The notes under the pieces: generated by a model | What the model was told of the DNA's origin: nothing | The model's input: only the letters and a program-made list of their open reading frames with translations | Databases searched by the model: none | Translations under genes and position numbers: made by a program | Shown: positions 1-13,825 of the stretch, piece after piece | Numbering within the stretch: position 1 is the stretch's first letter | How the letters are laid out: each line of letters begins with the position of its first letter | NCBI RefSeq assembly: GCF_901933205.1 | Contig: NC_044582.1 | Coordinates: 14,799,820 to 14,863,819 of the forward strand | Length of the DNA stretch: 64,000 nt | From: Camarhynchus parvulus | Taxonomy: Eukaryota; Chordata; Aves; Passeriformes; Thraupidae | Reading direction: 5' to 3'

Positions 1-3000
1 CCATTAAATGCCTGGTAATAACATTCTATAGATGTTTTATTGAAAAAACAAGTTTCTCTAAGCCAAACTGCACACAGTATACTGGTAAAAATGGGAAATA
101 AAACGTTCATGCAATGGAAATATGTCCAAACCAGAAAACACTGGTATAAAAAACACAGAGAAGAGCTCAGTAAATAAGTTTAGTCCAGACTATAAAATTC
201 TAGTGGTAATAAAAAAAAAAACCAAACTGGTTCAGGTGGTTGGCTGGAATGATATCAGGGAGATTGGCACCAGGAAAATGACCTTTGGTGCTCTTTCTCC
301 TTGAAAGCTGTGCTCCCTTCTCATATTTACTCTGTCAGTAGCTCGGCTCCCAGAGGATCCGTGTCAATATTTTTTTGATAACATTTTTGTATGACTTTTC
401 TTAACAAAAATTTATCTCAAACCCGCCAGATTTCTTCCACTGGAAGTAAACTGGAAATTGTTTGTCTCTTTTTAATTGCAAAAATATTTTGGCTTTTGGA
501 GAAAAAGCTCCGTATTTTCCACAGGGGAAAACAAATCTGTTTTTGAGACAGCTATCCCCCATCAGCTGTCTCTCACCAGGCTCCCACCCTCCTGGGAACT
601 GAGCTATAGGAGCACATCAAAGCAGACAGACCCTTCTCTCTAGTTGTAGGAATTGGTTTTGGTATTTTCTCTTACTCTGCTGACAATTTTCAAGCTTCTA
701 TTTTTAGTTTCTTTCTTTATCAGTCTTCAGTTTTTAGTACAAACTGTCCCTGGTCTCCTAGTTTATATTTTATTCACTTTTTCCCATGGTGGTTATATTG
801 TTGTCTCCTGTGTTGGTCGCTGAACCTTGGCTCTTGCATTATTTCTGACCTTCCTGCTGTAGTAAATTCCCACACAACCTTTGAATCCTTGAGACAGAAA
901 AACACAGTGTCTTTGAGGAGACTGTCCAGGCTGTCACATTTTGGATTTAGGAATGTGTGCAGCCTGGTGATTAAATCCCTGCTCTTGTCCAAGGTCTTCA
1001 GCTTTGCCACACTTACCTCTGTGACCCAATTTTAAGGGAATTCTTTACATTAAGTTACAAAACTCTGAATTATCTCACCACCTAGGAGTTATCATTATCC
1101 CACTCCAAATCATGTATATATTTTTCCTTGTTTGGAAAGCCTTTCCTATTCAATTTATCCCAGGGAAACAGGGCAGCCCTTGAGATAATCAGGCTGGATG
1201 CCCTGAGTAGCACTGGGAAGCTAAAGATTGAGTTCCAGGGGACTGAGCTGGTACTGGTGGCTCTTGAAATCCTGGACTTGGAGCAACATCTTAGACTCAT
1301 TCCAAGGCTGTGGAAATGATTCCTCTGGATATTGCACAATGCAGCAGACTGGGCTATGGAGTGCTCCAAGATCCTGTTTATTCAGTGTATAAAATTTACC
1401 TCTGGGGGCTCCAGCTGAAGAACAGACAAAACAATCTTCCCCATAAAGTTTTACAGCTGCTCCAAGGATCCTCCACTAAAAGCCTCCACACTTGTGAAAA
1501 GGAGAAGAAAAGGAAAATGCGTATCAGTTCCCAGTTCTGAAAAGGGAATAATCACATTTATTTCCTTTCCTTTGATTCAAGACTAATGCTCTTTAGAATA
1601 GAGACCACGGTGCCAGGGAGGTCCCTCATGATGTGCACAAGGGATTGCTGAGAAAATTTGGTTTAGAGCTGTGAGTAGGATGAGAGAACCAACCCCTCAG
1701 TACAACCACCACTGGGCACACCTTTGAATTTGCTCTGGCTGTGGAGGAATTGGCTCTGCCATGCTCAGGAGAATGGGATGGCCCAGGAATGTGGCTGTGG
1801 AGCTCTGCCTGGTCCTCATCAGCCAGAAAGATGATGATATTAACCCCTGTGGGTTAATACAACTGGCATGGCCACTCCCCTGCTGTGCCCAACATTCAGC
1901 ATCACATCATAGCTCCTAAACCCACATTCAGCTCAGGGGTGCTTGCAGGGGCTTTATTCAAGTGGCTGCTCCAGGAAATAAAAGCAAATCTGCAAAATCA
2001 CAGTGTATAATATATTAGAAATGGAATACAATTCTCAGGGGGATCTTCACTGAGACCAGAGGGACGATTGAGGGGAATATGATGAATGATACTGCCCTTT
2101 TCTTCTTCCAAATAAACATTTTTGTCCCTCTCCACTGGAGCTGGGCAGCAGATGCAAAATTACAGCACAGAAAAAGAGCATAATTTGGCCATAAAAACAT
2201 TGCAATAAGTTGTTATAGAACTGAAATGCCACCACCTTTAGTGCATCCACCCACTCATTTTACAACCAGTTAATATTTTTCTGAACTTGCATGTTATATT
2301 CTATCCTGCCGCCTCTGCAATCTTTTTTGCCTATTTTTCTGCCAAAACCACAAGAATAAAGCTGTCAACATTGCAACTAAGCCATCTTTCTTGTCTGGCA
2401 AATTGTCTAGTGGAGACTATAACCTCCTGGCTGCTCCACTGCATAATGTAAGTATCCTGTCTTAACAAAACAGAATTTAAATATTCTTTAGATACAAGAT
2501 ATCTGCAGGCTTCTGTGCAGAATCAAGTTAAATATATTTCTCTGACATTTTTTACTTTTCTCCAGTGGGAATGGCACAGGCATTCATATTAAGCTGAACA
2601 CGTATTGACATGCTTAGAGAGATGTTATATGGCTTTTCAACTGAAATATCTCCAGGTATTTGAACTGCAATAATAAACATGGCCACTCCTGGGGGAAGGA
2701 AGAAGCAGCAAGAAAATTCCCCAGAAGAGAGTGATTAAGAACTGAAGTGAGCCTCTGGCATACAGTAGTTATGCTTTGAATGTGATTGGGATTTATGATT
2801 TCAATTAATGCTGAGGCACAATTTTAGAAAGTTATTAGCAAGCTCCTGGCTGAAGAGAACACAGTTCATTTGTGCATTGCTCCAGATTAGCTTTATCATT
2901 GTGTTGTTTACAAACACAAGGCTGGATCCTCTGAGATGTGTTTTGGGGAGGCACAGATGACAGCTGCAGAGGAGCCACATGGACCAACAATGTGGCCTCA

Positions 3001-4465
3001 TCTGTGGGGTAGTTTTTAGTGGACTGGAGGAGCTGTAATTTTACATTTGAGAGATCAAATGAGAGAAACTCATAAGAGAAGAAAGACCAATCTCCTTTTC
3101 TCTGCTTTTCCATGTTGTGTCCCAAGAAAGGCTCTAGGCTGTGTGTCCATCTGATATGAATTTGCTGGATGTACATCACCAAGGAGCTGGGCCCTCCTGA
3201 GGTTCACTTACAATTTACAAACTAACCAAGGCCTGATGTGACTGTCTGTGTGGGCCTGTGCTGCATATATCTATATATATTTACATCTTGGTATTTATAT
3301 ATTGATAAATATAAACGTCTCAGCTTGACTTTTTTTTTTTCTATAGACACAGCTCTCCCCATCTGCCTCCTATTTCAGAATTTCAGTGTCATCTGTATTT
3401 GTTGGGGCCCTGTCACCTCAGGCAGGGTCTGCTCGTGGGGCTCTCTGTGCTCTGTGCACCCACAGAGAGCCCAGGAGCTGCAGTCTGGGTTCTAAACTTG
3501 TCTTGGCTCACTGAGCTGAATAAAGCTATTCATAAAGGCAAAGAAAATCAGGTGCAAGCAGCTGAAGGCTTGGAGATTAATGAAGCATTTGGGAGGGAAA
3601 CAGCAGAGTTTTCTCAAGGCAGTCCTGCCCCAGAGAGCTGGGGAGGGGCACAAATGCCCCCAGCAAACACAGAACCTTGTCCTGCTCTACCCTGGTCACT
3701 CACTGTCCCCTGTTTCAGTTACACCTCTTCTAGAAAAAGTAGCAAAAGTCCCTTGTTCACTTCTGTCAGGTACTAACAAATATTTATTCATGCCTCATTA
3801 TGTAGCTAGGTCAGTGTAAATACTTTGGTTTCTGAGGATGGCAACAATCATTCTTTCTCAGAAGAAATACCAAAATCTCCATTTAGACTGGGTCTTACAT
3901 AAATCCTCTCTCTCTGGGTTGAAGAACAAATGCAAGGGACAGCAGAATTCCACCTCCTTGTTCTCCTGTTGCCAGCACTGCAGTATTTCAGACGGAGCAG
4001 TTTTCTGTGAGAAGCGTTTTCCCTTTCATTTCCAAGAGCAGCATTTCAAAGCCTGGTGCCAGGCTTGAACCAACACTGTGGCTGCCAGCACATCTCACAG
4101 CCACTCTGGCAAAACAATATGTGCCAGTGAGGAGAAAGTCTCACTGGTGCTCAGGCACAACTCTGTGACAACAATGGAGTAATTAACTTTTGAAACCAAC
4201 CATTTCAATCCGTGCATAACACGAGTAGGAGAAACCTTGCACCTGCATTATCTGCTGTGTCCCTGAACCAAGACATGCGAGTGCTTTCAGCTTTGGTAAT
4301 TAAGATTAAACTACAGAACACACAGCTGATCTGTGTAAAAGAGATTCTGCTTCACAGTAATACGTTACTTGTGATTCCTGTCAAGGCTGTGGGAGGTAAA
4401 ATCTCTGAAAAACAATCACTTCCTTAGAAAGGTTGGCATTGTGAGAAGCATAGCAGAGAACTTAC
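1..4465. other. Intergenic DNA, no gene recognised
   Basis: This is AT-rich sequence with only short, overlapping open frames on both strands, none resembling a known family or flanked by convincing splice sites. A short TA-rich tract lies at about 3260-3315. I see no repeat family that I can name here. Confidence 0.7.
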
Positions 4466-4550
4466 CTTTTGAAGTTCTGTTCTTGGTGGGCTTCCCATGT
4501 GTCTTGCAGTTCAGCGAGGCTCCTGGACACAGCCTTCACAATTCTGGGAT
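4466..4550 (-). other. Candidate unassigned exon, 85 bp
   Basis: On the minus strand a long pyrimidine tract (tttccctcttgccccatgctcag) leads into an 85-base segment that ends at a strong donor, AAAAG|gtaag. Only one of the three frames is open. It gives 27 residues with two leftover bases at each end, and the content is helical and charged (SRSLAELQDTWEA, then HQEQNFK). I do not recognise the protein. Mammals have no coding gene that I know of between SUCLG2 and KBTBD8, so this could be a bird transcript, a relic, or a chance run: a 27-codon open frame in one of three frames is not rare. No in-frame partner exon was found nearby. Confidence 0.25.
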
Positions 4551-7500
4551 CTGAGCATGGGGCAAGAGGGAAAGAGGCCAAAGGCAGCTCTGCTTCCTTC
4601 AGATACAGGAGTCTCTGTGCCAGCTGCCTTCCACCCAGAGCAATGAGAGACCTAAGACAAAGATTTTGGAGTAAGTTGGGAAATTTTCTGAAGCATTTCA
4701 GCGCTGTCTTTGGTTTTACCCAACAGAGCCCCTGGAAATGGAAAGGAAAATGAAAACCACAGCTTGTGGGTGCTCTAAAAGCTGATGTTAATCCTCCATA
4801 GCCTCGAGCACGTTCTTACTATTACTCCATATTATGTTTTACAGTTTCAGAAAATTGTGAGTAAAATGTTTTTTGGCTTGTTTGTTTTTCCATACGTCAA
4901 AGGCAAAGCTTTCCCCTTTGCTTCCATTGAATCTAAAACTGACAAGGCTGCTCTTCTTTAACAAATCATAAAGTACCTTATTCTGCCAAGACATCTTTGT
5001 TTGTGCACCAGCCACATCAAATGCAGTTAGTGCAGGGCTGGGAATACTGTTTATTAGTTAACCACAGCTGCAGAACTAGCAGATGGAGCAGAGCACATTT
5101 TTGTTGAAGATCACAATAGTAATGACTACTGTTCTTTTCTTTTTCATTTTTAATCTGTCATTGCTTCACAATGGAGTTGCAGATTTCGTTAGAGACTTTA
5201 CAGACTGGTACAGAAGCCACAGTATCCATTACATTTAATTATTCCCCCATTTGTTTAAACAGTGAGTGATTTTATTAAATTGAATTATTTTCCTCTGCAG
5301 CTTACATGAGAAGGGGGCCATTGTAATTACAATCAGGTTGGCATTTTAAAGTTATAACATTTGTAAGCTACAGCAAAATTTCCCAAAGCCCTATAGAAAT
5401 TACATGCATGTTTAAATGCCAACAAAATTTGTTCACGTACCACCTTTAAAAATTCTTTCTCAGTTCTGTGAGCTGAAACTGAGATCCCAGCTGAGGGGCA
5501 ACAAATCAAAATGACCAAGTGGGCTGCAAAACCTGCATCGTCTGAGAGCCCCAGAGCAGAGGCAGGGATGCAGTGCCAAGGAGACAGCAGCAGCACTGGG
5601 CTGCTCACTGTTACTCAGAACAATTCCACTGGCTTAACTAAAAGCAGCAAGTAAAACAATAAGCAAAAAGTAAGAATTTTTAGTATTTTCATTTCCAGCA
5701 GCCTGTCCAATGAAGCAAGTGTGCTACCATTGGTTTTACTCACCAGGATTTCAGGTCATACCACTTCTCTTATTCTGATGAAAATAAAAACTGCAGAACT
5801 GCTCTGACAATGGCATGCACAGGGGATTTATGGCGTGTGCCATGATTTCATGACCAAGTCTGTCAGTGCTTCAAAGAACAAACCATTTTAGTGTTTTAAG
5901 TCCTCAACCAGATGAAGATGTTGAGAAATAAATGCCAAATGTCATCAGCCATTGTAGCTACAGCCAGGGCTGAGTGCCTGTCTAGAGCTGAGGCTTTGTA
6001 AAACTTGAAGGGAATCAGCCATGGCAAGCAGAACCACGACAATGACAATAAAATTCTTCACTGCAAGTTTGTCACTCAGCCACTGGACAAGAGCCACCAA
6101 GATCAGAGGTGGGAGCCATCCCTGTGGGCAGCTTTTATTACACTGAGATCTATTGCCCTGGTCAGGGGAGTTGAAGATGCCCTAAGCCTCTCTCCCCCAG
6201 AATTACCCCAAAATGTCCCTTTCAGCTCACAGCAAGCCTGCAAATGTGTTCCTGCACAAACTAAACATCCTTCCATGACAAGAGAAACCTTTGCTGTCCA
6301 TTTAAAGAAGCTTTAGCCAGCACCAAATAAAGGCCTTTCTCCTCAACAAGAAGATAATGTATAGTGTAGGTTTCTTCCATGGGGAGCATTTTTTAACCTG
6401 AGTGTATTTCTCTGCTTGAAGGTACTGGTATCTTGAAGAAAAATGGGAGAGGTTTCCCAGACTCAGAATTACAGGAGCTGCTAGGATTGAGACTGTGAAA
6501 CCAAGGCTCTGAATGCACAGAACCAGACTCTGCCAGCAAACTGCTGCTCTGTGCTGTCCTAGGGATGCTCAAACCCAGCCCAGACACTCACTTAACCAGA
6601 GCCAAGATTGCTGTGCTGTGAAAAATAACCTGCCTGCACCTCTGGCCTGCAGCGCATGGCTTATATCCAATATTAATGTGTTATTGATGTGGAGATTCAC
6701 ACCAATGATAGTCATAAAAAAGGTGGCTCTTTTATCACCTGATGGTTTTGAAGGAAGAATGAATCCTCCCATCTCTCTCTGCCAGGCTTTCCCCTCACCA
6801 TGCTCTGACATTGCAGCTGAGCCAAGTGAGGCATGGAGCACCACAGCTGCCAGAACAATTCATTTTAATTAATTCCACAAACCAAATAAGGCAGCTCCTC
6901 TTTAAGAGTGGGGGAAATGCTGAGGATGAAACCCTGCAACAGAGTTCCAAATACAGGTTTAGAGGTTTAGCCAGGTAGTTTTTATATCAAACAAACTTTC
7001 CTGAGTAGCAGCTGGATGATCTCTTTGCTCTGTAGCACCTGGGGATGAAAAACTCAGTAGAAGGTTGAATCCATTCATCTCTCCAAGATTATTTCTTAGA
7101 AAGATGAAGCTCTCTTAAGCATCAAAAAAGAAAACAGCATTGGGGTCAAACCATTCTTTGAAGACTCATGGAATTCAGACACAGTGAATTCCTTCTGTTT
7201 CTCCTCCTCATGACAACGTTTGTCACAGACACACTCAGCCTACATCTCTCTGGATAATAATCTCTGTGGTGTGAATTTGCTTTGCATTCTAGCAACATGT
7301 CCTCAGCAGATATGTCCAACCTTGACTAAACCAAAGGAATCCAAAAAAATCCGTGGATCTGCATCCAACTGATAAAAAATTCTACGTTTTTCTTCCCACA
7401 GCCTGCTTGCAATTGCCACCCACTTTCTAACCTTTTCCTGTTTTGAATCAAAAAGAGAACACAGTAGTCAGAGAATCGAATTACAAAATAGTGAAATAAA

Positions 7501-8869
7501 TCAGAAAACTGCAAAGCATCAGTCAGAACAGAACATTGTCTGTGACACAGGAGATTTTTGATGCCCCATTTTCATGACCAAAAAAGTGCAATCCTAGGGG
7601 CATCCAATGTTTTCACAAAGCACTGGTGAACTGAGTGACTGCAATAATGAGTGCAGGGCACTTCACCTGTCCTCAGATTGGACTTCACACCAGTAACACA
7701 AAAAGGGCCACAGCAATTCTGCCAGAAGGAAATTGTTCCCTCTGAAATGAGCACATGTGCAGCAGAGAAGGACAAATCCCTTCCATGTAGAAATCTGTAA
7801 ACAATGAACCCAAATCAGTCATTTTAAAACTATTTGTGTTTTACTTCTGTGTCTAATAGGATCCCAAGTGTTTGTACAAGCTGGGCTTATCAGTTTAAAG
7901 CATCTTTAACTCAGGAATTCTAGAAATCAATCAAAAACTAACTCGGTCTCTAGGGCAGATAAATCTTAGAGGATGTTTATGGAACTCTATGCTCTTGAAA
8001 TAAAATCATCTTATATATCCACATGCCACCATGTATCCACATTTAATGAGGTCTTGGTAGACAAGCTGGCATAGGAATATTTTCCAATTAAGATATTTAG
8101 GTGTGACTTTATCTGATATAGATAAAAATACATCAGATATTTATATCAGGTATAGTAACAGAGAAACGCACACACTAGAATTTATTAAATGATGCCACTA
8201 AAAGTTTATAACTGCACAGTGTTATGTACATGCCATGCACAGCCTGAACATAAGACATCATCAACACATTCTCTAAAAGTGTCATTTTAAATTTGAAAAT
8301 AATTACTGGTACTACACTTTAGATGATTTTAAATAATTTAGGACATCAGCTAAAACTTCAGTGCTCTCTTAAAAGTTATAGCTCCAGTAATTTCCAATTC
8401 ATAAAAAAAAAAAAAACAGCTGAAAGGCTTTATTATGCTTTGGGCTCCCAAATAGTAAGAATTTCTCCTTGCAGAAGGACCTAAAGGGTCTGGGATGAAT
8501 AAGAGAGATGTCTGATTTATTGACTTACAGAAGTATTTGTAAAATAGAGTTGGCTGCACTGATTGCAGATATGTCAGATTATTGTTGTCAGAGGCATCCC
8601 CAGGCCTCCAGGTTAAGAAGGGCAAATGTATTTCTAAATTTCCAGATGTATTTCGTAGCACTTATCCATGCTTTTGGCTACTTGGAATTGCTGTCAGGGA
8701 AGGGAATCCTTGAAGGAGCAGAGTGGTCTTCCACAGAGCCCAAATCAATGGCTCTGGGAAGGAAACCTCTCACAGGATCAGTGCAGATCCTTGGCTAATT
8801 TGCTCCTGAACACCTCCCACAACAGAGTTTCTCATCTCCTCTAAGCTGGTTTATTGTATTAGCTGGGAA
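4551..8869. other. Intergenic DNA, no gene recognised
   Basis: No coding segment is supported. A 31-base splice-bounded segment at 5744-5774 on the minus strand has a good acceptor and donor but stops in every frame. The stretch around 5150-5390 is AT-rich with homeodomain-type TAATTA/TTAATTA words and could be regulatory. A poly-A run lies at about 8402-8414. Confidence 0.65.
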
Positions 8870-9268
8870 TGTCCCAACAAAGGCAGGAATGAAGCATCTG
8901 ACTCCATGTTCTCAGAAGGCTAATTTATTACTTTATAATACTATATTATGTTAAAGAATACAACACTAAACTAAAGAATACAGCAAAGATACTTACTGAA
9001 TGCTAAAAAGATAATAATGAAAACTCGTGAGTCTTTCCAGAGTCCTGACTCAGCTTGGCCCCAGTTGGCCAATGAGTTAAAACAACTCACACCAAATCCA
9101 GTGAAACAATCACCTGTGGGTGAACAATCCCCAAACACATTCCACAGTGGCACAACACAGGAGAAGCAAATGAGATAAGAATTGTTTCCCTTTTCTCTGA
9201 GGCTTCTCAGCTTCCCAGGAGAACAATCCTGGGTGAAGGGATATTTTCCAGAGAATGTGAATGCCACA
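8870..9268 (-). mobile_element. Solo LTR of an endogenous retrovirus (passerine type)
   Basis: On the minus strand this segment begins TGTGGCATTCACA and ends GGGACA. It shares the architecture of the LTRs at 15416 and 28041: a CTGAGAAGCCTC-like block near the start, a block ending in AATAAA near the 3' end, and the words AGCCTTCTGA and CATGGAGTCAGA just before the end. It is clearly diverged from those two, so it is a related subfamily. I see no internal retroviral genes beside it and no clear target site duplication. A long open frame across it is incidental. Confidence 0.75.
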
Positions 9269-10673
9269 CTGGTTTTGCCTTGTTTTGCTGTCCTCACATT
9301 CATGGCTTGCAGGGGATTCAGCACAAGGATGTGCAGCACTGGAGAACAGCTCCTATAACCCTTGAGGGATGCTGCCTCCTCCCTTCTGCTGTGCCTGCCC
9401 AGGTCCCTCTGAGCACAGCCTGGGAGAGGGGGATGGAGAACAGCACCCAAAACCTTCCACAAAACACTCAGTTTTAAAGACTCTCTCACAACAGGCTTTT
9501 CCAGAACTCTTGCCAGTGACTCAAGCTGGGAACCCCAAAACTCAGCCCCTCAGAATGACACATAGCCCTGGAGAGTGTCAGCCAGGGACTGCATCATATG
9601 TGCTCAGGGAAGTCAATGCTCATTGAGGCAATTAAATATCATGCTTTATATTGCTGTCACTTGTAATTTAGTTATGCTGGAAATGAAGAATGGGTTGTCT
9701 ATGCAATTGCTATCATAAACATCACCGGGTCTGTGTGGAAGGATTCACAATAAAACACTAAGTTGCCATTATCTCAGTGGCAGGTCTGTCCTCTCACAGA
9801 GCAGTAAGTAATAACTCTTTCACATTTGCAAAAGAAAGCAATATTTGCACTGCAAGGATGTGTCCTGTTAGTTTGAAAATAATGTCAATAAGGTGCTCTC
9901 CTTAGAAACATCTCCAGCATCCAATTGTTTCCCAATCACAATTCATTTACTCAAGGACTTCGCTCTGCTAGAGAGTAGGAGTGATCCTGCTCTCATAATT
10001 ACTGCTGCTGTGTGCAAACACTGACAGCACAGAGGCAATTCTGCCTGATTTAGCCAAGTGAAAGGTTAATGCTTGGGAGCTGCAGCCAGAATATTTCTTC
10101 CAGTGGGAAGACATTCAGTGTGCAGTAAAACTTCCTCCCCAGCTCCTGGTGAGCCCTTGTGCCAGGGCTTAGCTAAACATGGTTCAGAGGGACAGCAAGA
10201 GCTGGCACACAGGGACAGGAGCCTCCCTGGACCATCCACACCTGACACTGCGCAATAAAAACCCCCATGAGCCTGTGAAAATCTTTAACAGTTCTGATTC
10301 CCCTTTCTGTGCTGAAATGTGCCTTCCTGGCGCTGCACCAAGAGGGACTTAAGATAAAAATAATTACATTTTATCCACTTGAAGAGGAATTTCAGCCAGA
10401 GACAAGATATTTTATAAATTATTGGTTTGGGGTTTTTTTTAATCTGAGGCCTCAAATACAGCACTCTCACAGTAACAAGGCAGTTACTGAACACTGGTTT
10501 ACACTTTTCAAGATGCTCCATCGAAGGAAAAGCACTCAAGGGAGTCAAGTTACAAATTTCTTGGTGGACAGTTATTGATCTTTCTCCACTTTTAAGGTCA
10601 TCATTGGAAGGTACAGGGTATTTATCATGTCTGAAACATACTAGAGAAAAAGACTAAATTGAGTGATTAAATT

Positions 10674-10715
10674 AAAAAAAAAAAAAAAAAACCAAAACAA
10701 AACAAAACAAAAAAA
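10674..10715. repeat. Poly-A followed by (AAAAC)n tract
   Basis: Eighteen A residues are followed by several AAAAC units. The tract may mark the tail of an old retroposed element, but no body is recognisable to its left. Confidence 0.85.
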
Positions 10716-13700
10716 CCCAGGTTCTTGTGCTGTCCCAGACTAGAAATAAATTGAATCAACAGCTACGGAGACAGTCACACACACACATATCATATCTCCC
10801 ATATCACCTGGTGCAGGTACAGCGTTATTCACATTCACCCTGGAGCTGCATTCACACAAAACCCACACTGAATTTCAGATGCTGCCTTCTTAGGAATACA
10901 ATCCTGTCCTTTGGGAGGTGAAGGATCCTTTGGGATTTCATTCTAATCAACAGTTCTCCAGGCAAGAGGAGATCTGTGGTGCCACACATGTGATGGTTTG
11001 GAGGGGACTGATCTTTAGAGAGCATTATCCACTCCTCTAAAACCCCTTTGTGTCATGTCTGACACACTGAGAAGCCAAAAATGGAAAGAGCTCAACACTC
11101 CTTATTCCCAGGCTGCATCTTGAAAGACAGAGGCTAAATCACATCCTGCCTTGGGAAGCTAATTCAGGCTGTTGTAAACCAAAATAAACAAAGGTAGAGG
11201 TCTAATATTTTGCTATGTTTATTGAAATTCTCAGCATCTTTCCAAGGGGGTGATGCTCTCCTTTGATAAAAGGGAACTGTAATTGCAATAGGTGTTAGGT
11301 GGCTGTCTGGTGTATCAATTGCTCCATCCTTCTCCAGTGAGATAAAGTGAATTGAAGCTGCTAATGATCATGCACATGAATACATTAGGCAGCAACTAAG
11401 TTAGTCCTCATGTGCATGTGCTGCAGCACAGCTGTGAGCAAAATGAGCTTTTTTTTTTTTTTTTTAACAGTAACCCTATTTACTCTGCCATCAGGCCAGC
11501 ATTTTTTATCATTCTTCCATAGCCACTGATAATTACCTAATATATTTTGTAAACTGCAGGTCTGTTTTCAGAGCAGAAAAGGCACTTAGGCACAGATTGA
11601 CTCCAATTGGCTTCGCTGGGTGCTCCACAGAGGAGCAGCCATCATATGACTTTTAATCTCCTATGAAACAAAATGATTAAACTGTCAATATCAGCATGAG
11701 CCACCATGACGGCCACCCTGATGGAATGGTGCCTCCACACTGCTCCTAATAATATGTATGCAAGGAATAGATTTTTCTTTATAATGCATGTAATTAGAGC
11801 ACAGGACAAAATGTTCTGTTCAAATTCATGACATGCACAACTAATAGAGAAGGAGAGAATGAGGCCCTTGGCTATTTATTTGCATGAAAAGGCTCTAATA
11901 TAGGATATACTGTAGAGAAATTAGTTTTTAATCTAGGTGACTAGATGAGATTTTAACCCTGAACTGGTTTTGAGCTGACCTGGGAGAATTTATGCAGTCA
12001 TAAATGTGATGCCCTGGAAGCCAGACGGGTGTCACTTTTTCATTAATTTTTGAATATCTTGTGTAGTCAAGGGGAGCAGAAAATCAGTCTTGTTGGAGGC
12101 TCACCTTATTTGAATTTGCTCTGGTGAGACTGAATCAAAAAAAAAAAAAAAAGCAGATAGAAATTTTAGAAGGAATGTATTCTTCGTAAGTTTGGGCGTT
12201 GGAGGAGTTAGGTACATTGATTCAGCAGTGATTCCCCCTGCTTGACCTGTATAAAAGCAAAAGCCACAGCTGTAGCTTTCTATGAATACATTAAGTAGGG
12301 CAAGTTACTCTCCCAGCACAAGTCTATTACAGACACTATTGCTCTGCAATTTTAACATAACTGATCCAACAAGTCCTTGAAGGAGCATTTCAGAACACAA
12401 CTGCTGCTTAAACAGCACTGCTCATTATGGCTGATACAGGAAATTTGTGGTTTTTACTGTAGATTTTGTATCAGGTCAGGGCACACACCTCTCATCCCCT
12501 GGGAAAAAGAAAATTTGAGCACATCTGAAAAGGACCTGCAGCTCCACCACCTCAAACCTTGATGGATCAGTGCTAACAGCATGAAGTAGGGACAACAATG
12601 ATTTCTACTGTGTCAAACCATTAAACAATTGCTCATTCAGCATCTTATTAGCAACTCTCAGCTCGAGTCAGATCCTGCAAATTATTTTAAAACAAAAACA
12701 AACTTTTAAATAATCAGCAGGGACTTGGGAGTCATTGCTGGTGGTGTTTGAGGTGTTGGGTAACCCTGGGCATGCATCAGGGCTGGGATTTTCCTTCCCT
12801 GCTCCTTTCCTCCCAGCAGTGCAATCAAGCTCCAGCAGAAACTCAGACCCCACCAGTTCTGGAAATTCAGCATCTCACCCTTGGGAGTGCTCAGCACAGT
12901 TCCGGCCACCACTGGAACCAGCAGCCAAACATTTCAGACGGGGAAGGAGCAAACCTAATGAGCACAGGAGCCTCGCAGTGGTGAAGGACACGGAGACACA
13001 AATTATTTCTGTAAAAGTCACCACATTAATTAGGGAGAATGCATAATTTCCTTCTGGTTTTAGGCTTTGAGGAGGGCAGAGAAGAAAGAACCTTTGATGA
13101 GTGGGGAAAGGCAAGGGCAAAGTGTTTTCTAGTGGCTTTTTGGATGAACAGGTCACAGCAGCAGTGGGAAGTCAGGGTTTCTGTGCTGCGCACTGCAAGG
13201 TGGGAGCAGGCCAGGGCCATTTTGGACTTTGCCTCAGGCTTGGGCAGTTTCAAAGCCAATCTATCCACAAATTTCTGTGCTAATTGCTAAATCTACTTTC
13301 TGGGGGAAGCCCAGCTTCCAGTGTGCCATTACTAAAAAGTAATAAAGTTTTTTCAATATTTGTCTCTTACTGAGAACTCTTCCAAGTCAAGTTCTACTGG
13401 AAGCTCGTGTAAATGAATGTTTTCACAAAAGATTGTCCAGAAAACTCTGTCAATTCTCATTCCCTTTCCCAACTTTATCTTCCAGCACTGCCAAGAGCTC
13501 TTGTAAAAATACATATTTTTTATCTTGGAAAATAAAAGCTAATAAAGATAACAGATAATTAGAGAAAATAATGCAATGATTGATTCCACATAACATCAGA
13601 CAAGGAAGGTGAGTCCTGAAAGAATTTTATCTTTCTTGGGGAACTGAGTCAAGTCTTAAATAAGAAAATAAACCTATATAAAGAACCTCAAAAATTACCA

Positions 13701-13753
13701 TGAAAGAAAGATAAGAACACTTCCCAGATATTTTATCTGAGCACGTGTGAAGA

Positions 13754-13825
13754 GAAGGAATAATATTTCAATATTCAATAATATTGAAGGAATAATATTT
13801 CAATATTCAATGAATATTGAAAATA
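13754..13825. repeat. AT-rich tandem repeat with internal palindromes, period 32 bp
   Basis: A unit starting gaaggaataatatttcaat at 13754 recurs at 13786. Each unit contains ttcaatattcaat, which pairs with the neighbouring attgaa words, so the tract can fold as well as misalign. Two units are visible, the second partial and followed by a diverged tail. Confidence 0.8.

Noticed and set aside
5744..5774. 31-bp segment with good acceptor and donor on the minus strand
   Set aside because: Stops occur in all three frames and its phase does not join the 4466-4550 candidate. It is kept only as a possible non-coding exon.
8971..9489. 172-codon open frame on the minus strand
   Set aside because: It lies mostly inside a solo LTR, with no domain and no retroviral gene similarity.
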